From a bacterium (lineage in GTDB: Bacteria > Desulfobacterota > JAPLJL01), in NCBI GenBank assembly GCA_028713675.1, contig JAQTNV010000001.1, positions 186,001-250,000 on the forward strand: a stretch of DNA of 64,000 nucleotides. Reading direction: 5' to 3'. A program made the position numbers and the translations under genes. Shown one piece after another: positions 50,549 through 60,062 of this stretch. Each line of letters opens with the position of its first letter. Position 1 is the first letter of the stretch. The notes under the pieces were generated by a model, which ran no database searches, was not told where the DNA came from, and saw only the letters and a program-made list of their open reading frames with translations.

Positions 50549-51130
50549 TTTCAGTCTTGAGGAACTCTAATCTTCAAGTTAATCTGTGAATCAGAAATTA
50601 TGAATTCCAAGACCATTGTCGGTTGATTTTAATTATATATCAACGATAGGTTTTTCCTTCTCACCTATTTTCCCCTAGGCGAAGGTTATGTCAAGACGTA
50701 GGGGCGGGGTTTACCTGTCCTGAGTGAAGTCGAAGGATCCCCGCCCAAATGCAGGAGGGCACAAGGCCCTCCCCTACTAACAGCGAGATTGCTTCGTCGT
50801 CCCGCCCTTGGCAGGACTTCTCGCAATGACGTTCTGCTTGGAAAGACTCTCGCCCGATCCTTCCGATGTCAGGATAAACCCTTCTGAAGTCAGGTCAAGC
50901 AAATCGGGCAACTACATGAGCAATTGAGGTCTTTTTTCGGGCGGCCGCGGAGGGCCGCCCCTACGCCATATGGGATGCCCCCCTCTCCTCTCCGAGCCCG
51001 CTTCCAGCCCGTAGGGCTTACAGGCCGGAGGGTAGGTTCCTACGAGCCGGAGGCCCCACCCTCCCCTTCAGGGTGAATCCCTTCAGGATGAACCCCTCGA
51101 GGGGGGAGGGAAAGGGTGAGGGTGAAAGTA
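50549..51130. repeat. Repeat cluster upstream of toxin-antitoxin pair
   Basis: 50697-50778 is the composite double hairpin, inverted relative to 48176-48257. 50785-50830 is a REP. 50852-50912 contains GCCCGAT-type and GGCAACTACAT repeats. 50938-50965 is GGGCGGCCG-CGGAGG-GCCGCCC. 51055-51123 holds the GGGAGGG family with CCTTCAGG modules. The 150 bp next to the AT-rich gene shows nothing recognisable. Confidence 0.7.
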
Positions 51131-51139
51131 CTTTATTGT

Positions 51140-51179
51140 TTGACGTGAAGGAACTACATTGGTAGACTACATATGTAGT
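51140..51179 (+). promoter_or_regulatory. Promoter and palindromic operator of Phd/RelE module
   Basis: TTGACG (51140-51145), 17-bp spacer and TAGACT (51163-51168) form a promoter. The perfect palindrome ACTACATATGTAGT (51166-51179) overlaps the -10, and a third ACTACAT half-site lies at 51153-51159. An AAGGAGG Shine-Dalgarno sequence follows before the ATG. This is the expected arrangement for antitoxin autorepression. Confidence 0.7.
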
Positions 51180-51202
51180 TACATTATCTCAAGGAGGCCC
51201 TT

Positions 51203-51505
51203 ATGATTTTCGTCAATGTCCGGGAATTGAAGGCCAAGGCGTCCGAATACCTTCTCGCGGCCGAGCAGGGGGAAAACGTGATCATCCTTTCCCGGGGCAA
51301 GCCCCGGGCCACGCTTCTTCCCCTGCGGGGAGATGATCTTGAGGATTTTATCCTGGCCCACAACCCGAAGTTCCGCCGGCTGATCGAAAAAGCAGCGGCG
51401 GACTATCAGGAAAAAGGGGAAGGGACAGATCTGGATCAAATGATTCGGGAAACCCGGGTAGAACTTGAAAATAAAAATCGCAAGGCACGCCGCCAAAAGC
51501 CTTGA
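51203..51505 (+). CDS. Phd/YefM-family antitoxin
   Basis: 100 residues. The N-terminus MIFVNVRELKAKASEYLLAAEQGENVIILSRGKPRATLLPL is a standard Phd fold with the xxREL and GxP(R)A(T)LLP motifs. The C-terminal part (AAADYQEKGEGTDLDQMIRETRVELENKN) is a charged helix that would wrap the toxin. AAGGAGG gives a strong start at ATG51203. Its 3' end overlaps the toxin gene by 41 bp. The palindrome at 51166-51179 is its likely operator. Confidence 0.88.
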   Translation: MIFVNVRELKAKASEYLLAAEQGENVIILSRGKPRATLLPLRGDDLEDFILAHNPKFRRLIEKAAADYQEKGEGTDLDQMIRETRVELENKNRKARRQKP

Positions 51506-51737
51506 GAAAATTCCCGCCGAAACCAGGATGGCGATCCTGACCTCCATCAAAGGTCTGGAAACCGAACCTTTTCCCCCGCCGCCAAAAGGTAAACGTCTGG
51601 TGGGGATGAAACCAGCCACGTACCGGCTCCGGGTTGGCGATTATCGGGTTTTTTATCGGGAAATGGAGTCGGATCTGGTGATTCTTTCTGTTATCAACCG
51701 TAAGGACTTGGAGACAGAAATAAAGAAAATGAAATAA
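51465..51737 (+). CDS. RelE/ParE-family toxin
   Basis: 90 residues with the RelE fold order: KIARHAAKSLEKIPAETRMAILTSIKGLE (two helices), KRLVGMKPATYRLRVGDYRVFYREMESDLVILSVINRKDLE (four strands). The YRLRVGDYRVFY stretch carries the basic and aromatic residues used for mRNA cleavage on the ribosome. The TTG start lies within the antitoxin gene, so translation is coupled. The sequence is complete and probably active when freed from its antitoxin. Confidence 0.88.
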   Translation: MKIKIARHAAKSLEKIPAETRMAILTSIKGLETEPFPPPPKGKRLVGMKPATYRLRVGDYRVFYREMESDLVILSVINRKDLETEIKKMK

Positions 51738-51756
51738 TGTAGAATCATTATGAAGG

Positions 51757-51800
51757 GATTGCTTCGTCGTCCTGCCTTTGGCGGGACTCCTCGCAATGAC
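51757..51800. repeat. REP palindrome
   Basis: GGATTGCTTCGTCGTCC...GACTCCTCGCAATGAC, the GCAATCTC-family REP in reverse orientation, ends 46 bases before the BamA-like start. Confidence 0.85.
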
Positions 51801-51846
51801 ATTTTCATTATTTCGGAAAATGGATATTGATCATTACGCTAAGGTC

Positions 51847-53526
51847 ATGAAAATAATGGCGCGGCTCTCATTAATCGTTCTCTTACTGCTGACCTCCGCC
51901 GGCACGCTCATGGCCGGCGAAGCCCCGCCGCCGGTTGAGCCGGCGGCAGCCGCGAGCTCAACCGGCGCGCAAAGTCTACTGGTTTTTCACGGTAACATTG
52001 TCCTTCCCGATGAGGTTTACCTAGCGGCTATCAAATTGCCGGAAGCAAGCGCCGTCAGCGACGACACAGCCCGGAGCGTCCGCGAACAATGCCAGGCCTT
52101 TCTCTTGAGCGCCGGCTACGAACTCGCTCAGGTCGGGACCGCGATAGAAGGTGATCATATCCGGGTCGACATCGACGAAGGTCATCTCCAAAAAATCGTT
52201 TTTCGCGGCACCAGCTCGCTGCGCACCGTACAGGCACTCATTGTTCTGAACCTGCCCCATGATGTTTTCAATCGGCCCTATCTCGAACGCCAGATCGCGC
52301 GCTCAAAACGCGAGTACAACATTGATGTCGAGGATTGGAAGTTGATCAAGAGCGAAGAGCCCAAGCAAATCATTCCCGATATTGAAAGCATAGAGCGGTT
52401 GGCCAAGCCGCCGAGTTACCCCGGCGGGCTGACAGAAAGCGCAATCATAAAATTCGGCACCTTGATCGGCCGTTCGCTGATCCCGCCCCGCGCCGAATAC
52501 GAATTGCATATTTATTTTCGGCGGCACGCCTGGTCCCCGGGGCTGGGGCTGGATGCCAGCCTCACCGGCCCCGACGGATTTAAGCTCGGTCTCAAATATA
52601 AAAACGAGGACCTGTTATTCGCGGCCGATCGTTGGGTAACAGAGGGGACGCTGGGTTTGACGATCCGCGACAGTCTGCGCGATCAGCACTCCTACCTGGC
52701 TCTCCAGCGGGTCGCGGCCGCGGCCGCCTGGTTTTCTCCGCCATTTCTGGGTGAGCTTCGTCCGGCATTGGGTGTCCGCGGGGATCTCACCAGCCGCCAA
52801 CGACCCGACCTGAACCTGGAAAGCTACATGGTGGCACGCACCCAGGCCGGATTGGCACTGAACTACGATCTGTTCGCCGGCGGAAACATATTGTTCGGGT
52901 TCGGCGCAGATAGATATGACGTCTTTAACCTGGAGCAGGTCGATCCCCTGGCCGTGCCGTTAGTCTCGCCCGGCAACAACACCCATCCGTTTCTCGAAAC
53001 AGTTCTCCAGCTTACATTTAACCCCGACGAGATCCGCGCCGACCGCAAACACGAATTCGCGGCGAACGGCCGGGAACGTTTGGGCAACGGTGACTACGGC
53101 GTTGCGACCTACCGCTATCAATACGTCATCCCCATTGGCTGGCACGACATCTGGCTCACCAGCCACGGGGCTTATGTCTGGGGGCAGGCCCCGTTTTTCG
53201 AAGAGCAGGCCGTCGGCGGGACGCACATCCGGGGTGTCTTTGGATCGCGTTATTTCACCCGCCGGGTCGTGAGCGGCGGGTTGGAATTTCGCTATTCCGT
53301 GATCCGCGACGTGTACAAAGTGGGCGTTTTCGCGGATTCCGCGCTCTTCAGCGAAATTACGGCCGACCGCCGGGACGATCATGCCCGCGCGGTGGCCGGT
53401 TTCGGCCCGAGCTTCCACATCCTTATTGCTTCCTCTTTTCAGCTCGATATATTCATGGCTTTCGGCCTGGCTGATCATGTTTCCAATGAGCGTGGTTTCG
53501 GCGCGACGCTGAACCAGGCATTTTAA
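51847..53526 (+). CDS. BamA/TamA-like outer membrane protein (POTRA plus barrel)
   Basis: About 560 residues from ATG51847, chosen because it begins a clean signal peptide (MARLSLIVLLLLTSAGTLMAGEA). Codons further upstream enter a REP. Residues about 40-145 hold POTRA-like segments (HIRVDIDEGHLQKIVFRGTSSLRTVQALIVLNLPHDVFNRPYLERQI), as in FpvB/ShlB/Toc75-type and TamA proteins. From about 215 onward alternating strands form a 16-strand-type barrel with VGGTHIRGVFGSRYFTRR (VRGF/Y-like motif) and a final ...ATLNQAF ending in Phe for the BAM signal. Codon usage looks less GC3-biased than its neighbours. It may insert or secrete a surface protein; no partner gene is obvious except the following secreted protein. 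Confidence 0.82.
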   Translation: MKIMARLSLIVLLLLTSAGTLMAGEAPPPVEPAAAASSTGAQSLLVFHGNIVLPDEVYLAAIKLPEASAVSDDTARSVREQCQAFLLSAGYELAQVGTAIEGDHIRVDIDEGHLQKIVFRGTSSLRTVQALIVLNLPHDVFNRPYLERQIARSKREYNIDVEDWKLIKSEEPKQIIPDIESIERLAKPPSYPGGLTESAIIKFGTLIGRSLIPPRAEYELHIYFRRHAWSPGLGLDASLTGPDGFKLGLKYKNEDLLFAADRWVTEGTLGLTIRDSLRDQHSYLALQRVAAAAAWFSPPFLGELRPALGVRGDLTSRQRPDLNLESYMVARTQAGLALNYDLFAGGNILFGFGADRYDVFNLEQVDPLAVPLVSPGNNTHPFLETVLQLTFNPDEIRADRKHEFAANGRERLGNGDYGVATYRYQYVIPIGWHDIWLTSHGAYVWGQAPFFEEQAVGGTHIRGVFGSRYFTRRVVSGGLEFRYSVIRDVYKVGVFADSALFSEITADRRDDHARAVAGFGPSFHILIASSFQLDIFMAFGLADHVSNERGFGATLNQAF

Positions 53527-53602
53527 AGAACGATTCGGTATGATAAATTGGGAGCACCAAACAACGCCAAGTTTTTTTAGATGAAATATGTGGATTTTTA
53601 AC

Positions 53603-53714
53603 CGTCATTCCCGCGACTTGTCCTGAGTATGGTCGAAGGAAAGCGGGAATCTAGGAAAGGAATCTGGATTCCCCCGGATCAAGTCCGGGGCAGGCTTGGT
53701 CAAGCCCGGAATGA
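53603..53714. repeat. R2 repeat and CCGGGATCAAGTCCGGG-type hairpins
   Basis: 53603-53655 is the CATTCCCGC...GCGGGAATC palindrome with an internal TTGTCCTGAGTATGGTCGAA. 53664-53714 has CCCCCGGATCAAGTCCGGGG and a reverse CCGGAATGAC. The next gene starts 21 bases later. Confidence 0.75.
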
Positions 53715-53734
53715 CAATCAAAGAAAAGGGATTT

Positions 53735-55069
53735 ATGAAAAAATATTCTAAAATCGTACTGGTTTTTCTTTCCCTGGTCCTGCTTTCTCCCGCCTCCGCT
53801 TCTGAAAACAAGGGAACCTCCCCGACTTTTTCCCGGACCGAAGACCCGGTCTCCATCACCGCTGAAGAACTTCAGTCTTTTCTGGGCCAGGAAACCTCCC
53901 GCCTCGGCCTCTTCGCGGCCAAAGCCGGAAAACTCTCCCCCATTCCCTTCCAGGTCGACAAAAAGGATAAAGACGGCCAGTACATCCTGGAAATGATCAA
54001 GTCCGGGGACAAATGGCAGAGAAACCCCCAGCTGCCCTCCCCGGTGAAGCTGGAGAAAAACGACGAAGTCACCCTTCGAGCTCGGGACCTGGGGGAAAAG
54101 GTTTCCCCGGATAAATGGCCATCACCCCAGGGTCTGGAAATCGAGGTGACGGACCCGATCAACCAGGGCAAGGCCTATGCTTACCTCCTCGCTTTTTCCG
54201 AACCCGCCCCGCGCTCGCCTGTCGACCTCATCGAATTCACCCCCGAGCCGAGCTTTTTTCGCTCGGACGATATCACTTACGGTTTCACCGACCCCAAGCA
54301 CCCGGCCCTGATCAACTACATCGCCTTCGGCCGCGATCCCAAGTCTCCTACCCTCCTGGACCGGTTCAAGATGCGAATGGGCATTTCCATTTTTTTCGGT
54401 AAATTCAAAGTCGAAAAAAACGAAGAGGATATAAAGGTCCGGCTGCTGGCTTATACCGACGGCCCCCTCCGGGTGATTATCCTCCAGGAGTTCGCGATCG
54501 ATATCATGTCCGGGATCAAATCCCCCTGGGTGAAACGGGTTTCGATCAGCTATCCCAACCGGATCGAGTTCCCCAACGATGTCTACATCCCCTTCCGACC
54601 CGGGCTGGTCATCAGCGAGGCCCATGCCACCGCAACTTTTGATTTCTCCGAAAATGTGTCCGGATCGATTCTTTACCATCCCGCCCTCCCGGCGCCCCTG
54701 GTGGTGGACGGAGCCATGTCCCCGGCTGAGCTTAACGCTCCCCCTGAGTATGCCCCCTGGTGCGCCCTGGCCGGGAAAGCCGGCGGGTTCGTGGAAACCC
54801 TGAAATATGACGACCGGATCGCCAAGGCTAATATCAAGAAAACCTTTTTCTACCGCGATGACAGTACTTATCGAGATCAATACGAGTACAGACCCGGAAG
54901 TTTCGGGGAGATGGGAATGAAGATCACCGGGATGGAAAGGCTGACCGGAGGAACTTATCAATTCACTTTCGCGCTCTACGGCCGGAAGAATTTCCGGCCG
55001 GGGGATGAGAAGGAATTCCTGCAGATTGAGGCCCATCCGCTGGAGGTTAAAATCCGCCCCCGGGAGTGA
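53735..55069 (+). CDS. Secreted protein, paralogue of the TRAP-adjacent protein
   Basis: About 444 residues from ATG53735 (AAAAGGG upstream). In-frame codons before it belong to a repeat. The Sec signal is residues 1-22 (IVLVFLSLVLLSPASAS). Blocks shared with the protein at 17026-18465 are FLGQETSRLGLFAAKAGKLSPI, FQVDKKDKDGQYIL and ARDLGEKVSP near the N-terminus and weaker similarity throughout. The C-terminal half is strand-rich. No known domain is recognised. It is not linked to a TRAP transporter here but follows a BamA-like gene, so the family is not simply a TRAP component. Confidence 0.72.
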   Translation: MKKYSKIVLVFLSLVLLSPASASENKGTSPTFSRTEDPVSITAEELQSFLGQETSRLGLFAAKAGKLSPIPFQVDKKDKDGQYILEMIKSGDKWQRNPQLPSPVKLEKNDEVTLRARDLGEKVSPDKWPSPQGLEIEVTDPINQGKAYAYLLAFSEPAPRSPVDLIEFTPEPSFFRSDDITYGFTDPKHPALINYIAFGRDPKSPTLLDRFKMRMGISIFFGKFKVEKNEEDIKVRLLAYTDGPLRVIILQEFAIDIMSGIKSPWVKRVSISYPNRIEFPNDVYIPFRPGLVISEAHATATFDFSENVSGSILYHPALPAPLVVDGAMSPAELNAPPEYAPWCALAGKAGGFVETLKYDDRIAKANIKKTFFYRDDSTYRDQYEYRPGSFGEMGMKITGMERLTGGTYQFTFALYGRKNFRPGDEKEFLQIEAHPLEVKIRPRE

Positions 55070-55258
55070 GAGGCGGGTGCTGGTCGCACTCCGCACAAGG
55101 CTTCCCTCGGCCACAATGCCTCGGGATCTGATCGAAAAGCCTTGCCTTAATTCATTGGTTTCAAGTCTCTAGTCTCTGGTTTCTGGTTACAATCAATAAC
55201 TCGAAACCCGAAACTCTAAACTCGAAACTTTTTATATTCCGCAATCCGCAATTGTTAA
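55070..55258. repeat. Palindrome and heptad tract
   Basis: 55098-55140 repeats the CTTCCCTCGGCC/GCCTCGGGA element of 18583. 55157-55240 is a heptad tract with units CTAGTCT, CTGGTTT, CTCGAAA and CCCGAAA. Two convergent genes end here. Confidence 0.7.
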
Positions 55259-56242
55259 TTATCCCCCGATCAGGTCCATCGTTCGCGTGCATTTTCTGGA
55301 GGAGTCGGAGAAATTCGGCCGGCGCTCGGGTTTCGTCTGGACCGAACGGCGGATGATCTCCGCCAGCTCCGGATCGGAAACCCCGCCCCGTAAAGGACCC
55401 CGGAGATCGATTTCCTCATCGGAATAAAGGCAATTCCGGAGTTTCCCGTCTGAGGTCAAACGAATCCGATTGCAGCGCCCGCAGAAGTGCCGGCTGATCG
55501 AAGAGATAAATCCGATCGTGCCCCGGCCGCCTTTCATTCGATACATCTCCGCCACGCCGGGCTTCTCCTGCGGTTCGACCGGTCCCAGGCTGAAACGACT
55601 GTTAATCACCTTTTTCACTTCTTCCGCCTTCAGAAAAAGATCTTTCTGCCACTCCTTCCCGTTTAAATAGGGCATGTACTCAATGAACCTGACTTCCAGC
55701 CCGCGGGAAAAAGCCAGTTCGGCAAAATTCAGGATCTCGGTCTCGTTGTTTTCCCGGAGTAAAACCGTGTTGATTTTGATTTTATTGAATCCCGCTTCCT
55801 CGGCCGACTCGATCCCCGCCAGAACTTCTTTCAGCCTGTCGCTCCCGGTAATCCGCTGATAATTCCGCGGATCCAGGGAATCCAGGCTGATGTTGACGCG
55901 GCTCAAACCGGCCTCCCGCAGGGGCCGGGCAAAATCCTTAAGCAGGATCCCGTTGGTGGTCAGGCCCAGGTCTTCGAGCCCGGCGCAGGAAAGACGGGAG
56001 ATGAAATCCACCACCCCTCTGCGCATCAACGGCTCGCCCCCGGTAACCCGGGCTTTTCTTACCCCCAGTTCGACCGCCACTTTGACCACCCGCAGGATTT
56101 CCTCGTATCTCAAAATCATTTCATGCGGAATAAAGGGGAGACCTCCGAGCGGGCGGCAATAAAAGCAATTCAGGTTGCAGCGGTCGGTAATGGAAATCCG
56201 GAGATAATCAATCCGGCGCTGGTAGGAATCGATGAGGGGCAT
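55259..56242 (-). CDS. moaA: GTP 3',8-cyclase MoaA
   Basis: A 327-residue radical SAM enzyme of molybdopterin synthesis. The N-terminal cluster motif is ITDRCNLNCFYC (Cys22, Cys26, Cys29). The C-terminal substrate cluster region is HFCGRCNRIRLTSDGKLRNCLY, and the chain ends in ...LIGG, the C-terminal Gly-Gly needed for catalysis. KARVTGGEPLMRRGV is the SAM site. No other moa gene is in the window. Molybdenum-cofactor synthesis implies molybdo- or tungsto-enzymes. The upstream region is a heptad tract ending in GGAAA before the ATG. Confidence 0.95.
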   Translation of the reverse strand: MPLIDSYQRRIDYLRISITDRCNLNCFYCRPLGGLPFIPHEMILRYEEILRVVKVAVELGVRKARVTGGEPLMRRGVVDFISRLSCAGLEDLGLTTNGILLKDFARPLREAGLSRVNISLDSLDPRNYQRITGSDRLKEVLAGIESAEEAGFNKIKINTVLLRENNETEILNFAELAFSRGLEVRFIEYMPYLNGKEWQKDLFLKAEEVKKVINSRFSLGPVEPQEKPGVAEMYRMKGGRGTIGFISSISRHFCGRCNRIRLTSDGKLRNCLYSDEEIDLRGPLRGGVSDPELAEIIRRSVQTKPERRPNFSDSSRKCTRTMDLIGG

Positions 56243-56440
56243 TTTCCGGTTTCTAGTTTCGGGTTTCTAGTTTCGAGTTAGAAATAAAACTTGTGTTAAC
56301 GGCTTCTAACCTTCTAGCGGCAAGTGTTAAGTGATCCTCCTACGCCAAGGCTTCGGAGGACAAGTAGGTCATGGGTCATGGGTAATGGAGTTTGGTAATT
56401 GGCGTTTGGTAATTGGTGCTTGGTTATTGGTTATTGTTTT
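56243..56440. repeat. Heptad tracts
   Basis: 56250-56282 has CTAGTTT/CGGGTTT units, and 56365-56440 has GGTCATG, GGTAATG, TTTGGTA, ATTGGTG and TTATTGG units, on either side of a short palindrome (CCAAGGCTTCGGAGG). It separates moaA from mrcA. Confidence 0.7.
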
Positions 56441-59044
56441 TCACATGTCCGGTGCTTCCGGAGGAGCGGTTTCTTCCTCCGAATCCATTCGGAAGAAATC
56501 ATCCTGAGGCCCGGCCGCCGGCCCCGGGGAAGGATCCTTGGGTTCGGTGCCCTCCTGGAAAGCCTCGAAAACCGGCCGCAAGGTTTCCGGGGTGGCCAGG
56601 AGGCCGTTTTCCGGATCGATCTTGGCGAAAACAATCCCGGGGGGAACCGGGAAATCGCGGGGCGGTTTGCCGCTCATGATCTGGGTCATGTACTCGATCC
56701 AGATGGGAATCGCGGCCTGGGCCCCGGTGGCGAATTTTCCCAGGGATCTTTCATCGTCAAAACCCACCCAGACCCCCGCCACCAGATCCGGGGTATAGCC
56801 CACGAACCAGGCATCCTTGTTGTTGTCGCTGGTGCCGGTCTTTCCCGCCACCGGCCGGTTCAGAACCTTCGCCCGATAGCCCGTACCGTGCTGGACCACC
56901 CCCTCAAGCAGGTAGGTGATCAGAAAGGCGATGTCCGGCTCAACCACCTGGTCCGATTCCAACAGCAGCGCTTCGTTTTGCGCCGGGGCCGTCCCTCCCG
57001 CCACCGGCGGGACGGCTTTCTCCTGGTCGGGCCGGACCCGGGGAGCAATCTCGTCAGCCGTAAGATAGGGAACCAGGAAAAGCCCTCCCCCGCCGAGGCC
57101 GTTTTCAAAGGTGGGGGGCAGGTTCTGTTCCAGGATCTTCCCCTCGCGATCGCGGATTTCCTTGATGAAAATCGGTTCCACCTTCCGGCCCTGATTGGCG
57201 AAAACACTGTAGGCGGAGATCAGCTCCAGGGGGGTGACCCCCGAAGAACCCAGGGCCAGGGAAAGGTCCTCCGCCAGCTCCGACCTGATCCCGATGCGCC
57301 GGGCGAAATCAATCGCGGTATTGACCCCGATATCCTGCAGAATCCGGATGGAAACGTTGTTGACCGACTTGGCCAGGGCTTCCCGCAGCGTGATCGGGCC
57401 GTAGAATTTCTCGTCGTAATTTTTCGGTTTCCAGATCTCGGCCGTATCCGACTGTTCGTACATCATCGGGGAATCCACCACGATGCTCGCCGGGGTGTAT
57501 CCGTTTTCCAGGGCGGCCGCGTAGAAAATGGGTTTAAAAGCCGAGCCGGGCGAGCGCAGGGCCTGGATCGCCCGGTTGAACTCGCTCCGGTTATAATCGT
57601 AACCTCCGACCAGGGCCAAGACGAAACCGGTATCCGGTTCCATCGAAACCAGGGCCCCTTCCACCAGGGGCTCTTGTTGAAGACTGAACTGGTATTTCGG
57701 ATTGATCCCGGAAGAATCCGGGCTGATCCCGATTACCTCGACCTGGACCACGTCCCCCGGCTTCAACCCCCGCTGGATCCAGGAAAAATCCCGGGCGGCG
57801 ATTTTACCGGAAGCGGAACCCACCTTGACCTCCGCGGCGCCGCTCCCCGGATCGATCCGGGTCACCAGTCCCCGGTAAATCTGTTTATCCTTTAACGGCC
57901 CGGTCCGCGGGTCGGAAACCGGCTTGATTATGTATCCCTTGCCATTGGGATTCCGGATCAGGACCGAAACCGACACGGAACTGTTGTTTCTTTCCGCTTC
58001 CGCCTCCCGGATAAAAGCGTCATATTCCGAGGGAGCGAGCCGCTTGATCGGCCCACGGTATCCCTGAAGCTTGTCCAGCTCGCGCAAACCCCGCTGGACC
58101 GCGTTCTCGGCCGTGAGCTGCATCGGAAGACTCATCGTGGTATAGACCTTCAGCCCCCCCTGATAGAGAACCTCGTCTCCGTAGCGGGACTGGAGATAAC
58201 GGCGGATGTGCTCGGCGAAATAGGGCGCCTGGTGCAGGGGAAACTGCTGGCGGCGGAAGGAAAGCGGCTGATCGACGGCTTCTTCCTCCTCTTTCTTGGT
58301 GATATGGCCGTCCTCCACCATCCGGTTCAGCACGTAGATCTGTCTTTCCTTGACCCTCTGGGGATAGGCATAGGGGGAATAACGTCCCGGGGCCCGGGGC
58401 AGCGCCGCCAGGAAGGCGATCTCGGACAGGTTCAGTTCCTCCACCCGCTTTCCGAAATAGACCTCGGCCGCCGCCACGATTCCATAGGCCCCCTGCCCGA
58501 AATAAATCTGGTTCAGGTAAATGGCCAGGATCTCTTCCTTATTCAAGTTCCGCTCAATCCGGTAGGCGAGAATCGCCTCCCGGATCTTGCGCGAAATCTT
58601 GCGTTCCGGGGTCAGGAGCAGGGTTTTGGCCACCTGCTGGGTGATCGTGCTTCCTCCCTGCACGATCCGGCGCTCCTTCAGGTTGATCAGGAAGGCCCGG
58701 ATGATATCGCCGAAACTGATCCCTTCGTGCCGATAAAAGGAAGCGTCCTCCGCGGAGACAAAGGCCCGCTTGATCTGGAGGGGGATCAGGTCGGGGGTGA
58801 TCAGCTTGCGCCGCTGCAGATAATACTCGGCGAAAGGCTCCCCCTGCCCGTCGTAAAGGGTGGTCATCAGCGGGGGCCGGTAATCCAGGATATTGCTGAG
58901 TTTCGGGAGATCCCGGGTAAAGTAGTAGAAAATCCCGATCAGGAACAAAACCAGGACAAAAGCCAGGATTTCGAACCAGATTAAAAGGGAATACCGGCGT
59001 TTCTCGGGCGTATCCTGGGACAGGGAAATTTTTTTAACTTTCAT
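56441..59044 (-). CDS. mrcA: Penicillin-binding protein 1A (bifunctional)
   Basis: An 867-residue class A PBP. One N-terminal membrane helix (about 22-45), then the GT51 transglycosylase domain with AEDASFYRHEGISFGDI, GGSTITQQVAK and RKIREAILAYRIERNLNKEEILAIYLNQIYFGQGAYG. An OB-like insertion precedes the transpeptidase domain: SxxK as PGSAFKPIFY, SxN as AKSVNNVSI and KTG as AGKTGTSDN. It polymerises and crosslinks peptidoglycan. The C-terminal 100 residues are acidic and proline-rich. It is a single gene with repeat DNA on its 3' side. Confidence 0.95.
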   Translation of the reverse strand: MKVKKISLSQDTPEKRRYSLLIWFEILAFVLVLFLIGIFYYFTRDLPKLSNILDYRPPLMTTLYDGQGEPFAEYYLQRRKLITPDLIPLQIKRAFVSAEDASFYRHEGISFGDIIRAFLINLKERRIVQGGSTITQQVAKTLLLTPERKISRKIREAILAYRIERNLNKEEILAIYLNQIYFGQGAYGIVAAAEVYFGKRVEELNLSEIAFLAALPRAPGRYSPYAYPQRVKERQIYVLNRMVEDGHITKKEEEEAVDQPLSFRRQQFPLHQAPYFAEHIRRYLQSRYGDEVLYQGGLKVYTTMSLPMQLTAENAVQRGLRELDKLQGYRGPIKRLAPSEYDAFIREAEAERNNSSVSVSVLIRNPNGKGYIIKPVSDPRTGPLKDKQIYRGLVTRIDPGSGAAEVKVGSASGKIAARDFSWIQRGLKPGDVVQVEVIGISPDSSGINPKYQFSLQQEPLVEGALVSMEPDTGFVLALVGGYDYNRSEFNRAIQALRSPGSAFKPIFYAAALENGYTPASIVVDSPMMYEQSDTAEIWKPKNYDEKFYGPITLREALAKSVNNVSIRILQDIGVNTAIDFARRIGIRSELAEDLSLALGSSGVTPLELISAYSVFANQGRKVEPIFIKEIRDREGKILEQNLPPTFENGLGGGGLFLVPYLTADEIAPRVRPDQEKAVPPVAGGTAPAQNEALLLESDQVVEPDIAFLITYLLEGVVQHGTGYRAKVLNRPVAGKTGTSDNNKDAWFVGYTPDLVAGVWVGFDDERSLGKFATGAQAAIPIWIEYMTQIMSGKPPRDFPVPPGIVFAKIDPENGLLATPETLRPVFEAFQEGTEPKDPSPGPAAGPQDDFFRMDSEEETAPPEAPDM

Positions 59045-59181
59045 GACCGATCGTCCAGCTGTTTAAGTATAAATGATTGCTTCCCGCGCACAAATTTCAT
59101 TCCGGAAATCCGGTTGTTGCGATTTGGTCATTGGGATTCTGTTTTATCAATTCGGTTTTTTGTTTGGTAATTGGAGCTTGG

Positions 59182-59997
59182 TCATTGGGATTTGATTTTA
59201 TAATGGATCTCGTCGCCGGAAACCGCTTCCACCTTGCCTTCATGCTCCAGTTTATTCAGGTAGCCGGCTGCGGTCAGGAGCGCCGGCAGGCGGAACCTTT
59301 CTTCGAGCACCGGGTAGATTTCCCTGACCAGTTCGGAAAGGGAAAGCTCGGCTTTCTTCAGGCAGGCGAGGATCTGCTCTTCCCGCATATGCCGATGCCG
59401 GATCAGGGTGGCGATTTTTTTCCGGGGATGCCTGATCTCCTGCCCATGACCGGGCAGAATTTGGGCGATCTCCAGCTCCTGCAGCCGTTCCAGCGAGGCC
59501 AGATAGTCCCGGCCGTCGCCGTCGGGAGGGCCCACCCAGGTGGTGCTGCCTCCCACCACCAGATCCCCCGAGAACAGGATTTTTTCTTCTTTCCAGAAAA
59601 AGGCCAGGTGGCCCCGGGTATGCCCGGGGGTGCCCAGGACCTGGAGCTCACCGCCGGAAAATTCAATGATTTCCCCGTCCGTCAGCGTTTTCACCTCGGT
59701 CCCCTCAAACCAGTTTTTGACGGTCGGGATTTCTTCGGGGTGCGCGAAAATCTCCGCGCCGGTCTCCCGGGCGATGGCCTCCCCGGCCTGGGAGTGATCG
59801 GGATGATAGTGGGAGATCAGGATCCGGGAGATCCGGCCCCCGGCCGCCTGCGCCGTCACTTCCCGGGCGGTTTCGCGGTAACCGGTGTCAATCAGGAGGG
59901 CATCCTTGCCCTCCCCCAGCAGGTAGATATTGACCGGGTAATGCGCCTTGCCCGGGAGGGTAATTCTTTTAACCTGGTTTGGTAATTTCTTTTCCAC
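59182..59997 (-). CDS. Metallo-beta-lactamase-fold hydrolase
   Basis: A 271-residue protein with SHYHPDHSQAG (HxHxDH), GTPGHTRGHLAFF, ILFSGDLVVGG and a final LPGHGQEI, all metal ligands of a dinuclear MBL site. The C-terminal helical extension (residues 195-265) is the winged-helix type found in LACTB2-like proteins, which may act as RNases or thioesterases. The GTG start at 59997 has no Shine-Dalgarno sequence. Heptad DNA follows the stop at 59150-59180. The substrate is unknown. Confidence 0.9.
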   Translation of the reverse strand: MEKKLPNQVKRITLPGKAHYPVNIYLLGEGKDALLIDTGYRETAREVTAQAAGGRISRILISHYHPDHSQAGEAIARETGAEIFAHPEEIPTVKNWFEGTEVKTLTDGEIIEFSGGELQVLGTPGHTRGHLAFFWKEEKILFSGDLVVGGSTTWVGPPDGDGRDYLASLERLQELEIAQILPGHGQEIRHPRKKIATLIRHRHMREEQILACLKKAELSLSELVREIYPVLEERFRLPALLTAAGYLNKLEHEGKVEAVSGDEIHYKIKSQ

Positions 59998-60062
59998 CGG
60001 ATTCAGAGATTGTGCTGGAAACTGGAATTCCGAATTTGGTATTTGGGGCTTGGTTTATAAAA

